From Xiphias gladius (taxonomy: Eukaryota > Chordata > Actinopteri > Istiophoriformes > Xiphiidae), in assembly GCF_016859285.1 (NCBI RefSeq), contig NC_053414.1, positions 2,772,017 through 2,836,016 of the forward strand: DNA of 64,000 nt. Direction: 5' to 3'. Of this stretch, positions 46,490 through 57,900 are shown piece after piece. The position numbers were made by a program, and so were the translations under genes. How positions within the stretch are numbered: position 1 is the first letter of the stretch; every line of letters starts with the position of its first letter. A model generated the notes under the pieces. The model searched no databases. It saw only the letters and a program-made list of their open reading frames with translations, and was not told the DNA's origin.

Positions 46490-47596
46490 CGGCTCTGAAA
46501 AAGATTAAGAGACCACTGCAATACGATCAGTTTCTCTGATTTGACTATTTATAGGTATGTGTTTGAGTAAAATGAACATTTTGTTTTATTCTATAAACTA
46601 CTGACAACATTTCTCCTAAATTCCAAATTAAAATATTGTCCTCTAGAGCATGTATTTGAAGAAAAGGACAAATGGTCAAAATAACAAAAAAGGCGCAGTG
46701 TTTTCAGACCTCAAATAATGCAAAGAAAACAAGTTCATATTCATTTTTAAACAACACAAAAACTAATGTTTTAACTGAGGAAGAGTTCAGAAATCAATAT
46801 TTGGTGGAATAACCCTGATTTTCATTCACAGCTTTCATGCGTCTTGGCATGCTCTCCGCCAGTCTTTCACACTGCTGTTGGGTGACTTTATGCCAATCCT
46901 GGCACTTTGTTTGGTGGCTCGTGACCATCCATCTTCCTCTTGATCACATTCCAGAGGTTTTCAATGGGGTTCAGGTCTGAAGAATGGGCTGGCCATGACA
47001 GGGTCTCGATCTGGTGGTCCTTCATCCACACCTTGATTGACCTAGCTGTGTGGCATGGAGCATTGTCCTGCTGGAAAAACCAATCCTCAGAGTGGGGAAC
47101 ATTGTCTGAGCAGAAGGAAGCAAGTTTTCTTCCAGGATAGCCTTGTACGTGGCTTGATTCATGCGTCCTTCGTAAACACCCATCTGCCCGATTCCAGCCT
47201 TGCTGAAGCAGCCCCAGTTCATCACCGATCCTCCACCAAATTTCCCAGTGGGTGCGACGCACTGTGGCTTGTACGCCTCTCCAGGTCTCCGTCTAACCAT
47301 TAGACCACCAGGTGTTGGGCAAAGCTGAAAACTGGACTCCTCAGAGAAGATGACCTTACTCCAGTCCTCTATGGTCCAATCCTTATGGTCTTTTGCAAAC
47401 CTCAGCCCTTCTTTGCTTCTCATTGACGAAGGGCTTTTTTCTAGCTTTACACTTGAGCGCTGCCCCCAGGAGCCTGTTTCGAACCATTCTTGCCGTGCAC
47501 TTCACCCCAGCTGCCATTTGCCGTTCTTTTTGTAGGTCACTTGATTTCATCCCACGGTTGCTGAGTGACATTCGAATGAGGTCATGGTCATCTACT
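46490..47596 (-). mobile_element. Tc1 transposon, well preserved, truncated at N-terminal side
   Basis: The left end (CTCTGAAAAAGATTAAGAGA, CCACTGCAATACGATCAG) and the following 300 bases match a common fish Tc1 family. On the minus strand the transposase reads, over two frames, MSLSNRGMKSSDLQKERQMA, GVKCTARMVRNRLLGA, KVIFSEESSFQLCPTPGG, RRRPGEAYKPQCVAPTGKFG, FFQQDNAPCHTARSIKVW and SDLNPIENLWNVIKRKMDG. One frameshift separates the two frames near 47150-47260. The first catalytic position is Glu (SEES) where the family has Asp (SDES). The helix-turn-helix DNA-binding part and the far terminal repeat are missing, because the copy stops near 47596 against another repeat. It cannot move on its own. 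Confidence 0.88.
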
Positions 47597-47830
47597 TTAA
47601 GCCACGGTCGCGGTGGGGTCCACCAGACTGAGATATCTGAACAACTCTTGGATGGATTACCATTAATATGGAAAATGGACATTCATGGTCCCCAGATGAT
47701 GATCCACTGACCTTTTCTTCGGTGCCGCCATGAGGTCGACATGTGTTGATGGACTACCATGAGCGTAAGTTCAGACATTCATGATCCCCTCAGGATGAAT
47801 GGCGATGACTTCGGTGATCAATTGTTCACT
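47597..47830. repeat. Fish dispersed repeat (GGATGGATTACCAT type)
   Basis: GAGATATCTGAACAACTC, TTGGATGGATTACCATTAAT, GACATTCATGGTCCCCAGAT and GACCTTTTCTTCGGTGCCGCC, then a second unit with GATGGACTACCATGAGCG and GACATTCATGATCCCCTC. The two units are tandem copies of a repeat common in percomorphs. It cuts off the transposase end of the adjacent Tc1. Confidence 0.6.
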
Positions 47831-48279
47831 CGTTCACTAGTCTCTATATAACGGACACTCAACAGTTCGCTCAGTAGCAAGCAGTAAAATGAGATTTCAG
47901 ACACTTAATCCTCATGGTTTTGGGTCGTCACCGTCGGCCGCGGAGACCTGCAACATTAATTTTCTCATCTGTAAAATGCGGAGTGTTGCATTGTGGGATT
48001 GTTAGCGGTACATGTGTACATGCCATGGACTACTTACCTTTTTAGTTCCATCATGGAATTTCTGAGGGCATTAAAATGGCGGACAGTTCAGACACAGCCA
48101 ACGACAGTAGCCTATAAAACCGTCCTGGGGTTGGTCAGCGGAGACAGAGGCCAGGATGAAGGGACGCTCATCGCTGATTGGGTTCGTTCCCATTTTTAAA
48201 GGGAAGAGTTTGACACTACAGGAAACTCTCGCCTTGAATTAGATGAGAAGGTAAAGTTCAATCTCATGTCCGTATGCCT

Positions 48280-48690
48280 GGATGTAATTAGCTTAGCTTA
48301 GCATACAGACTGGAAGCAGGGGGAAACAGCTAGCCTGGCTCCGCCCAAAGCTCAAAAACCCTCCTACCAACACGTCTAAAGCTGACAAATTAGCACGTAT
48401 GTCATTTGTACACAAATACAGAGGAAATGTAAAAACAGCAGTTTGTGGATTTAAGGACGCTTCTTGCTGGAGCTATTCCTTGGTGAACAAGAAGTCAAAA
48501 AACAGCTTCACTACATAACTCCCCCTAAACCAGAATTGTGTTGGTAGGTATATTTTTTATGTTTGAAATTCGGAAAGAGCCATAGCCCCCCCCCAGGTCC
48601 GCTCTTTATGCTAAGCTAAGCTAATCGCCTCCTAACCCATGCTCCATACTTCACACACAGGTAAGTAAGTGTATTTCCTGAAACGTCAAA
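48280..48690. repeat. Palindrome-ended fish repeat (GCTTAGCTTAGC ... GCTAAGCTAAGC)
   Basis: The left part has ATTAGCTTAGCTTAGCATAC, AGACTGGAAGCAGGGGGAAA and CAGCTAGCCTGGCTCCGCCC. The right part has CTCTTTATGCTAAGCTAAGC. The two ends are inverted copies of each other around a unique centre, which is the plan of a non-autonomous DNA transposon. It is the most complete copy in the window. Confidence 0.6.
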
Positions 48691-48715
48691 CTCCACAACT
48701 GATAAAGCTGTAAGA

Positions 48716-49283
48716 CAGTGGTGTCCAACCTGAGGGTCGGGACCCCTCCAGAGGGTTGCAAGATAGATCTGAGGGGTTGTTTGCGGTGGCCCTTAGTGCA
48801 AAACACAACACCAGAACAGAAAACACAACCACATTTCACAAAATGCAACAACATTTGACAAAACAGCAATAGGTTATAAACTCTGTGCTGACTGGAGTTC
48901 TCTCCAATCACAAAGAAGAATTGCGGTCACTACTTTTTATGTTTTGTTGTGTTTTTCCGATGTATTTTTTTCTGCAACGTTGTTGAGTTTTGTAATTTGT
49001 CGCCGTGTCTTGCACCTCAAGGCCACTGTACTGGTACCGTGATAAACAAGACGGAAAAAAAAATCGTATTTTTCTGACTTTTCTCTGATCTTTGAGCATT
49101 TGTACTGTGAAACGCCAGACATTTTCACCTCTTCAGACACCGAGAACTATTCAAAATGTAACAGCGAGAAAGGAACATCATTCTCCATCATACGCGACCT
49201 GTGCCGACATAAGACACGGTGCGAGTAGACGCTGATTTACTCCAGAGGGTCACGAGCCAAAAAGGATGGGAACAGCTGCACTA
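48716..49283. mobile_element. Non-autonomous hAT-like element
   Basis: The left end reads CAGTGGTGTCCAACCTGAGGGTCGGGACCCC. The right end, read in reverse complement, is GCAGCTGTTCCCATCCTTTTTGGCTCGTGACCC. The CAGNGGTNCCCA start and the GTGACCC/CGGGACCC words fit a hAT-type terminal design. A further left-end fragment of the same type lies at 61410-61480. No transposase frame was seen. Confidence 0.5.
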
Positions 49284-49451
49284 AGAACAGCTGAATCACC
49301 AGAGCATCGTTTGTTGTCTCCAACACTTGGACACTGTGACTGTAATGAAAACTGCAGCCTTCGGCGTCGAAGCATAAATTGTGTCGATGACGACCTCATA
49401 TCCTGTTCACAGCCAAGAGAGATAAAAGATCACAGAAATACACCAGCTAAC

Positions 49452-49617
49452 ATCTCTCTCTCTCTTTCTCACACACACACACACACACACTCTCTCTCTC
49501 TTTCTCTCTCCCTTTCTCTTTCTTTCTTTCTCTCTCTCTCTTTCTTTCTCTCTCCCTTTCTCTTTCTTTCTTTCTCTCTCTCTCTTTCTTTCTCTCTCCC
49601 TCCCTCCCTCTCTCCCA
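49452..49617. repeat. Long polypyrimidine tract with CA core
   Basis: About 165 bases, nearly all C/T on the plus strand, broken only by a (CA)n run at 49470-49490. The second half contains two direct copies of a roughly 50-base unit (TTTCTCTCTCCCTTTCTCTT plus CTTTCTTTCTCTCTCTCTC). The tract ends in CCCAGG. Confidence 0.95.
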
Positions 49618-50075
49618 GGTTGTCGTCTGCTTAGAATGAGCTGTTGACGTTCAGGTAAACATCCCGTCCACCGTTTGTTCCCAGGGTCTCTGCCGTGATG
49701 GATTTGTCTGCACAAAAATACTCCGGACCACAACCATGATTTACCGAAGTGTGACAATACGGCTGAGTAAACGCAGACTGACTCCAGATCAGAGCTCATG
49801 TCCTGCTGTTTATCATAAGACTTGTGCTGGTTTTGTTTTCTTAGACACACATGAGACAGGACGGAGGTCTCAGGGACACTGTCCGCCTTGACCTGTGGCT
49901 GGAGACTGACCGGAGACAAAGGTCAGTGTCAGAGAAAAGTCCAGATCTGTTCAGAGTGTATGTTTGCATTTCTGCCAAAACAGTTTGAAACTACAACCTC
50001 TGGTCTCTGATAAAGTCGGACTCGTGATAAACATTCACCTGATTTCTGATCGATCTGAGTGACTTCTGTGTTTTT

Positions 50076-50129
50076 TTGTCAAATCCGTCCACCCACATCT
50101 ACGCTGATGCGCGTGGACGGATTTGACAA
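50076..50129. repeat. Perfect 17-bp inverted repeat with 20-base loop
   Basis: TTGTCAAATCCGTCCAC at 50076-50092 is exactly mirrored by GTGGACGGATTTGACAA at 50113-50129. The 20-base spacer shows no further pairing at the stem base. No transposon ends or known RNA family were recognised around it. Confidence 0.9.
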
Positions 50130-52884
50130 CCGGTCGAACCTTAAACGGACGCTCCCACCACCGATTTCAGACATTGAGCCGCTTGTTCTTTCCAAACAGT
50201 TCAGCCTTAGTTTCATCAGGACATTTCCTCGATGGTGCTGTGGAGAGTCAAGCTGCTCTTTGACAACCTTCAGGCACCGTGATGTTTTCATTGGAGACCA
50301 GCAGCTTCCTCCTCGATGTTCTGACGCTGCTCCGCGACCGGTGTATGGAGACTCATGAACTCCAGTGATTCCTTTAAGCCTTCAGCTGTTGCTCTTCTCT
50401 TTCACCTCACTGATCACTGTGTGTTGTGTCTTTGGAGTCGTTTCAGCTGGACGTCCACGCCCAGGGAGAGAAGCCAAAGAACTGGACCGTCTCCATCTCT
50501 AGACAGTTTGACTTTGGACTGACGAACACTTAGACTCTGTGGGACGACTCTGTAAACCTCCCCAGCTTTAAACAGATCAACAAATCTTCATCCCGAGTCT
50601 TCTGAGATCTATTTTTGCGTGAGGCCTGGTTCACATCAGCAGATGGTTCTCATGAACAACAAACTCATTCCTCACTCACTCCACTATGGACAAGAACAAC
50701 ACGCTGATTTTTGTGTTATTAGTTCAAATAGATTGTGTTTTTCCATCATTGTAACTTAGATGAAGATCTGACTGTAGCTTAAGACAATTTTTTTTACCGA
50801 AATGCAGGTAATTCCAAAGGTTCTCTTACTGTTTCTTGCCATTTTATACGTCGATATCCGAGTCATGCTTTTTAATCTCTAATCTTTCACAGCACTTTAT
50901 TTTTCAGGACTGTTTGCAAGTGAAATATGGAAGTGAAGCCTTTCCACCCACTTGCTGCTTTAATTCCCCCCCGGCATCATATGAGAAGCAGGAATTATGA
51001 ATCAAAAGAAATGTGACACATTCATAAACACAAGATGTGTGTGTGGAGGAGAGTCAGACCTCTGAGCCAGCAACCATCACTCTGAAAGAGTTACACACAA
51101 AGAAGTAGCTTGTTTTATCTTGCTTCACAAAGCCAAGAAACACTACATGCAAAGATAAACACAGACAGCCTCCTAAGCATCACAGTCACCTCCATAATTA
51201 AGACATCAGAGCAGAGGGGTCCTGGAGGACGAAAAAGCCAATATAAACACCATGTGCCTTCGCTTCTGCTGAACTTTCCATGTTAAAAAGAGACGGAGCT
51301 ACAGGTATCCAAAACAAAAACCGCCCAAAAAAAGGTTTCACCACATAAATATTCTATTTACTTTACTCCATTTACTTAGTAATATAAGCTAAATTTAGAG
51401 AATAGGACTTTGGAGTTTGTTGCGCCTCTGACCACACCTGACAGTGAGGTCACGGTGTCCTGACACACCCCTGGAGTACACAGCACGGTGAGGAGTCAAA
51501 CCACCGGAGGTCCCCAAACAACGGATGTACAGGGGGCTCTTTAAAGCTGCACTAATCAATATTGTCATGTTAACAATAGTTCATACGACAACCACCTGAC
51601 TCTGCGGCTGCCCTCAGTGTTTTAGCCTCTTCTGTCTCCTAGATTTGGTTTTGTGAAAATGTGATAGAGGTAGTTGAGTCGAGAATGAAGCAAAGAGAAA
51701 GAAGCTCGATCCTTGGCTCCTTCCTCACTCCTCACGTGACCAATCACGGCGTGAAGTGGGCATCGCTGGTTTCAGAGGGTGACAGAAACGACACAGACCC
51801 CCCCGATCCAACACCAGAAAGGTGTGCAGGAAGGGGGTTTCCAAAGATATTCGACCATCCAACAAACACTTGGATGGATGATGGAGTATACTAGCCCCCA
51901 CAGCTTCACAGAGCCTGTGGCATGTTGTTTTCCAGAGAACACCATGTTTCCAAACTTCAGTTTGGTTTCCAGTGCTGTTCCTGTAGGTTCACAGTATTTA
52001 CAGAAACATTCAAGTATCATTGATTTCTCCTTTCTTCTAAATGTCCAGTTGTTTCTCTCTTGTTCCTCACAGTCCTGTTTTCTGCCAATGAAGTTTTACT
52101 GGGACCTGATTCATAAACGTCTCCGACCGTTGTGTTTCTCAGTCATGGTGTGAGCTGATAACCTGAATTCTCCAGCGAGAACATCACTCAGTTTCAAACT
52201 CCAGGTTCATCTCTGTAGTCTCATAAGATCATTCAGCCCTCGCCGCCAGTCGATTCCATCCCTTCATGCTGAAATAAACCAGTTCTCCCATCACTGTGAG
52301 GATCACCACCAGTAAATATTCTCCTCTTAACGCCTGCTGTCATCTGCCTGGTAATTAACAGTCCACAAAGTGCTGAAGCGTGGATGTCTGGCCTCGTTCG
52401 GCCGCCCGCTGATCAATAACTCTCCTCTGGTCATATAGATGAGCTGAAAACAAAACTGACGTCGCTGTCAGTCGATATGGTGAAATATGGTGCTCGCTGC
52501 CGGCACAGTGAATGATGTCAGACTCTGAAATTACACAAATCAATGACCACTGGAGACAGAAATATGACTGACACGGAGCTAAACCTGCCGTCTCAAGTTT
52601 AGAACATGTTCTGTGCTGCTCATTACATTATGTATCAATGATTAAAATCACTCCTAATATGTGGAAATGAAAAGAGGGTGCCACAAGTGCAGAGCCGGAT
52701 CTTTAGGAGGTCATTTACACAGAGCTCTATGTCTCCATATTTTAGTCAGTTTTGTTCTGTGCATTTTTAATTTACTGGATTACTAAAATGATGGGATATC
52801 ACAGCTGAATTCGTTTTCTGAGGTGGCTCATCAATGTCAAACTCCTAAAACAGCTTAAAATGCTCTGCATATAGAGTTTTCAGA
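50130..52884. other. Intergenic, nothing recognised
   Basis: No gene, RNA gene or named repeat was identified in this 2.7 kb stretch. Open frames are short and lack familiar domains or codon pattern. Confidence 0.4.
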
Positions 52885-52886
52885 GT

Positions 52887-54118
52887 ACTCAGACCCCTTG
52901 GCTTCGTTGTGTTGTAGATTTTACTTTAAATGGATAAAATGGCCTTTTTTCCCATCAGTCCACACTCAATAGTCCATGAGGACAGAGTGAAGACATGTTT
53001 TTAGAATCTTTTGAAAATGTATTAAAAACCAAAAACAGAAACCTCTCATTCATAAAAGTATCCAGACCCTTTGCTGTGGCTCCAAACTGTGGTCAGGTGC
53101 TTCCTGTTTGCTTTAATTAGCCTTGAGATGAGTCTAGAACTGGACTGGAGTCCACCTGTGGCAAACTGAACTGATTGGACAGAGTTTAGAAAGACAGCCA
53201 CCCACACACACACACACACACACACCCCCCACACCCACACACACCTGTTTACATAACGTTCCGCGATTCACACTGAATGTCAGGACAAAAACCGAACCAT
53301 GAGGTCCGAGGAACTCTCTGTAGACCTCAGTGATAAAACTGTGGCCTAGATCCTAGATCAGGACAAAGGTCAAAAACCATTTCTGAGCTTTGAGTGTTCC
53401 CAGGAGCACAGGGGCCTAAATAAGTCTGGAACCACCAGGACTCTTCCTGGAGTTGGACGTCCGACCAAACCGAATAACAGGACAAGAAGGTTCTTGATCG
53501 GGGAGGTGACCAAGAACCCAACGGTCCATTAAGAGAAGTCTTCTGCAGGGATGAGACAACCTGCAGGGAGGACGACATCTCCATCAGTCAGGTCTTTATG
53601 GTAGAGACGTTGGACAGAAGCCCCTTTGAGTAAAAGACAGATCAAAGCCTGGTGGGAGTTTGTCAAACAGATTCACTGGTCTCCCTAGAGACAAAACTGA
53701 ACCCTTTGGACCAAACTCCAAACACTGTCTCTGGTGAACACCCGGCTCTGCTCATCACCTGGTTAATACCACCCCCATGGTGGAGTATGGTGCTGGCAGC
53801 ATCGTGCGATGGGGGGGCTCCTCTGGTCAAGACTGAGGGAAGGATGAATGCAGCCAAATACATAGATCTGCCAGGAAGGATGGGATAAACAGCCCAAATC
53901 CAGGTGTGTGAAGCTTCTAGAGACTTAACCAAGAAGACTGGAAGCTGTAACTGCTGCCAAAGGGGCTTCAACAAAGAACTGGATTAAGGGTCTGAATACA
54001 TTAGTAAATGAGAGATTTCAGTTTTTTAATAAATTTGCAAAAATTTCATGGGAAAAAATGACAATTCTATCCATTTGAAATTAAATCTAAAACACAAAGT
54101 GAAGATGCCTGAATTCTT
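52887..54118 (+). mobile_element. Tc1-like transposon, copy B (both terminal repeats)
   Basis: The left terminal repeat (about 52887-52962; CAGACCCCTTGGCTTCG, GTTGTAGATTTTAC, AAATGGATAAAATGG) is mirrored at 54046-54118 (CCATTTGAAATTAAATCT, AAAACACAAAGTGAAG). The interior on the plus strand has the N-terminal region shared with copy A. It is followed by LETKLNPLDQTPN and CTGGCAGCATCGTGCGATGG, the central part of a Tc1 transposase (DETKIELFG / GGGSIMLWG in intact relatives). The C-terminal catalytic part is missing. The transposase cannot be made, but the ends are present. A CA array has grown inside it at 53203-53244. Confidence 0.82.
53203..53244. repeat. (CA)n microsatellite inside Tc1 copy B
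   Basis: CA and CCCA units at a point where copy A has only CCACCCACACACCTG. The array therefore expanded after the two copies parted. Confidence 0.93.
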
Positions 54119-54416
54119 CCTCGAACCTCTGAATATGCTGTAAATTAAAGTCTTTCAGAGTTTCCTACCATTATTTTATTTTTCATTTCATTTTTTTTCC
54201 TTTTAATTTGCTAGACTGGGTTAGGGTTAACCCTAATAATCCGATATTTCCAGTCCTCAAAGACGCTGATTGCATTACAGTCACAGTATTATCCTAATAT
54301 TAATTCCAAGGGTTTAAGGCGCTTTGGCAGTAAGTCTGTAGAAAAGTGGACCCCGTTTGTTCCTGAGGAGCCTGGAGGAAAACTCATATCTGAAGCAAAA
54401 ATTTATGTAAAAGCCT

Positions 54417-54429
54417 TTTATTTTTTATT
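54417..54429 (-). terminator. Poly(A) signals for snrpb2
   Basis: Two AATAAA hexamers on the minus strand, at 54422-54417 and 54429-54424, lie about 190 bases after the snrpb2 stop codon. They are the first good signals downstream. Confidence 0.6.
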
Positions 54430-54610
54430 TTACAAAAAAAAGATGGAGACCAGAGATTTCTCTCGACCGCATGAGAGCGAGAAGGAAAACAAACAAAAAA
54501 ACCTCTAGGATTTACAAAAATCTGAAAAAGAATCTGGGAACACAACGGAAATCCAGGGACCACCCCCCAACACTCAGTCTCTGTGTCCTGTCAGTGATCA
54601 GACCTGGGAA

Positions 54611-54860
54611 CTACTTCTTGGCGTAGGTGATCTTCATGGCGCAGGTCGCTGTGATTCTGAAGCCCTGCAGTGCGTCTTTAGCCACGCCCGCCTGGGTGTC
54701 GCTCTCAAACTCCACAAAGGCGATGTCGTGTTTCCCCGGGACGAGCCGCACCTCTTTAAAACCAGGAAACCTGCCGAGGACAAAAACAAAAACCACGGGC
54801 TCATTTACACACCAGTGTTCTGAGAAGACATGACTACAAACCAAATGGTTTTTATATATT

Positions 54861-54906
<46 letters not shown>

Positions 54907-57900
54907 CAGACACAGCGTGAAAACCGTTAACGGGTTTTCATGCTGTGGCTGATGGAACCCAGCACTCACTGGTTGAACAGCATGGACAGCATCATCTCAT
55001 TGGTCTCCTCCGGCAGGTTACTGAGGAACAGGATGTAGTTTGGTGGGTTGTCTGGAACCTGAGAAAACAACAGAGATCCTGATCAGCACTTTCCTACACA
55101 GACCAAACGCATTGGCTGCATATTAGGTCAAAGTTGAGTTAGGACCAGATTCTTTGAGACAGCTTGCTGCGGAAATTATTGTACCGACAAATGTTTCGCT
55201 TTTGGGAGACAAACACATTGGAAATTACTTGGCACTGAAAAATCTATTATGACACTCAATCTTAAAATTCTGATGTACTAAGTGAAGGTCTAATCTCAGG
55301 ACCTCAGGTGCCAAGCTTGACATTTTTGAATGAAATCCTGACACAGAATCAGCAACAACTCGCTCTTTGTCTTCTTTTGAATTTGAATGTAAAGCACACT
55401 GAATTTGACCTTGTGCTGTGGGTGAATATGTGCGATATAGAAATCCGCTTTGCTTTGGAACAAAATCCCAGTTGGCCACTGTTGATCCAGTTTCCCGCAG
55501 CTGCCACTAGATGGTACTGGAGAGCAGTATTTTATTGATCGATGACCACTTGCACCTGCTTTCTGCTAGTGTGCACAACATAACAGTGATATTCAAACGT
55601 TACACGTTCCGGCCATCAACCCACCACAGAGCAGATTTAGCCCGTTTATTACGTTCACCTTTAATGTCCCCGGAGTGAAGAGGACAAGGACCCAACGGAC
55701 ACGCAGATTGCACAAATGATTGTTGCAAACGGACTGCGGATAAAATTGCAAGTCCTACAAGCCTCTCAGATGCCCGTGCACGGGCCGCGGGAATAACATT
55801 TGTTTGGATGAGTGGAAGGTGTCAAAAAAAAAAGTACACGTTAGCTCTCATAGCATCAACTAGTCCAAAAACGTTCAGGTATATTTTACAACAATATCAA
55901 CGAAATAAACCGTAAACAACCTGATCAAAGCAGCATCGGTTCAACGGTTTATGCTCCTGGCCACAGTCTTACCTGTACAGCAGGGGAGTGCACAGGTGCC
56001 GCTGATCCCTGCAAACAAGAAACACAATGAACAACACGTTGCTTTTCTAACAGGACAAGGTTTAAGAAGAACACGGGACCAGTGTCCCGCTTCTAAGCAG
56101 GCAAATGTCTGATTTTCAACTGTCTAACAACAGGGACCATCCAGTGGTTTTACACGTTCTAACTTTAACAGGAGAAATAAGAGTTTTTAGTTCATACCAC
56201 CACACTATGAAAATCCTCTTGGAGAAACTTGACAAGTTATGCCATTATTTTGTATCGTAAAGCAGGTTGAATGTAGACTGATTTGAAAAATGAATGTAAC
56301 TGTGAGGGATTAATCAACTCTGACACTGCTAATAGATTTTCATACTGTTTGAAAACGAACAGCAGAAAGACATTTAAAATCTGAACCATTAGGACACGGG
56401 TTTCAACAGTCATACGAGAAATAGAAAATATTCATGGCTTGTGTTAAATGGACTAATGGGTCCTCTAGGTTTGATAACCATCGACTGGAAACACGTTTCA
56501 CATGACGTACAGCAGTGGAGTTAGTTACAGGTTGGATTTTAACACGAACAGCTCTTTGTCGCAGTTCTTCTCATCAGGTTGTTGTTTGGGAGGAGCATCA
56601 GGCCACGGCTGTGCCTCGAAATCCTCGCCAAACAATTTCCCGTCGCAAACCCTGATAGAGGTGCAGAGCGTGGGCTGATGAAGGACAGATCGACTGTCTT
56701 CACGTGGCTTTCCATCTAACCTCTCCTGAGTTCTTCAGCCATGAGGTGACCGATCCCGACCAGGCCAACGCTGACACGCTGCCTCCCTCCTCTACCTCAG
56801 TTTACTGAGATGTTTACATTCACGCACCAACAAAAATGACACAAATCATGAGAAATACAGAGGTTATTGGAAACATTTCTTCCAGAACTTTTGTTTCCGC
56901 ATTTTTTTATTACAGCCGTCCATCTTACAGCTAAGTGACAGTGTGTAAAGTTCAATGGTCTAAACTTCATCAGTTCTCAGCGAAAGAGGAAGCAGTGTCG
57001 CCTCGTGAGTAGGAGGCTGGTGGGGTTTTAAAATCTGACTTTAATGGCGCAGTGGCTGTGAGATATAATCAGTGTATGGCTGTAGGGTTGGAGGGTTTCC
57101 CGACATGATAAGTTTTTGCTGCTTGCCAATATACTGTGTGACTTTCCCCCCAGAAAACTGGGATTTCACATCATAAATTAGGTTTTATGTTGATCATAAA
57201 CTAGTGCTCATTCTAATTTTGAAATGTTTCTGGTTCTATATTTGTTTAATTGTGGGATTGCCTTCTAACATTTCTTCTTAAAAGTGTGTCGTCAAACCCT
57301 TAAAATATATATGTATATATTTTTTTAGTAGAGCTGGATCATGTGGCCCAAAATATCACCGCAATATTGGAAGGGACAGAGAACGATGACGGACTGATCA
57401 CTGAGTCTCTCATGCTCAGCTTCTGTAAACTTGATGTTGCCGACAGAAGCCTCACTCACCGCCGCTGGTTTCTTTGTGAGGTTCGCCGCCGGCTCCTGAG
57501 CTTTCTTCTTCTTCTCCTTCTTCTCCTTCTTGTCACCATACGTGCCCTTCATCTTGGCGATGACCTCAGAGTCCGTCTTGGCGTACTGTATCCTCTGGAG
57601 AACAACAGGACACGAGTCAGTTAAAGCCCAGCCCGTGTCGGACCGGAGAGAGAAATCAATGATGCTGACATGTTATATTTTAGACAGATGTGTGCAGCTG
57701 CATGAAGCAACTTCCAGCTGCCTTTGTGATGTTTCATGAGGGTGAGAATTAGCTTCACCAACATGACAGACCTGTCATGTCACGAAAATGTGAACACGAC
57801 TAAATAGAACCAGCGTAGTGCTAACGGTTACAGGAAAACGTCCAGGTGGTCTCTGTGGGGCCAGGATAAGCACAGGGTCTTTTTTCTCGGCCTACCATGG

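Noticed and set aside
49407-49919. 170-codon open frame on the minus strand
   Set aside because: Its middle is Arg-Glu-Lys repeats produced by the polypyrimidine tract, and the rest shows no domain.
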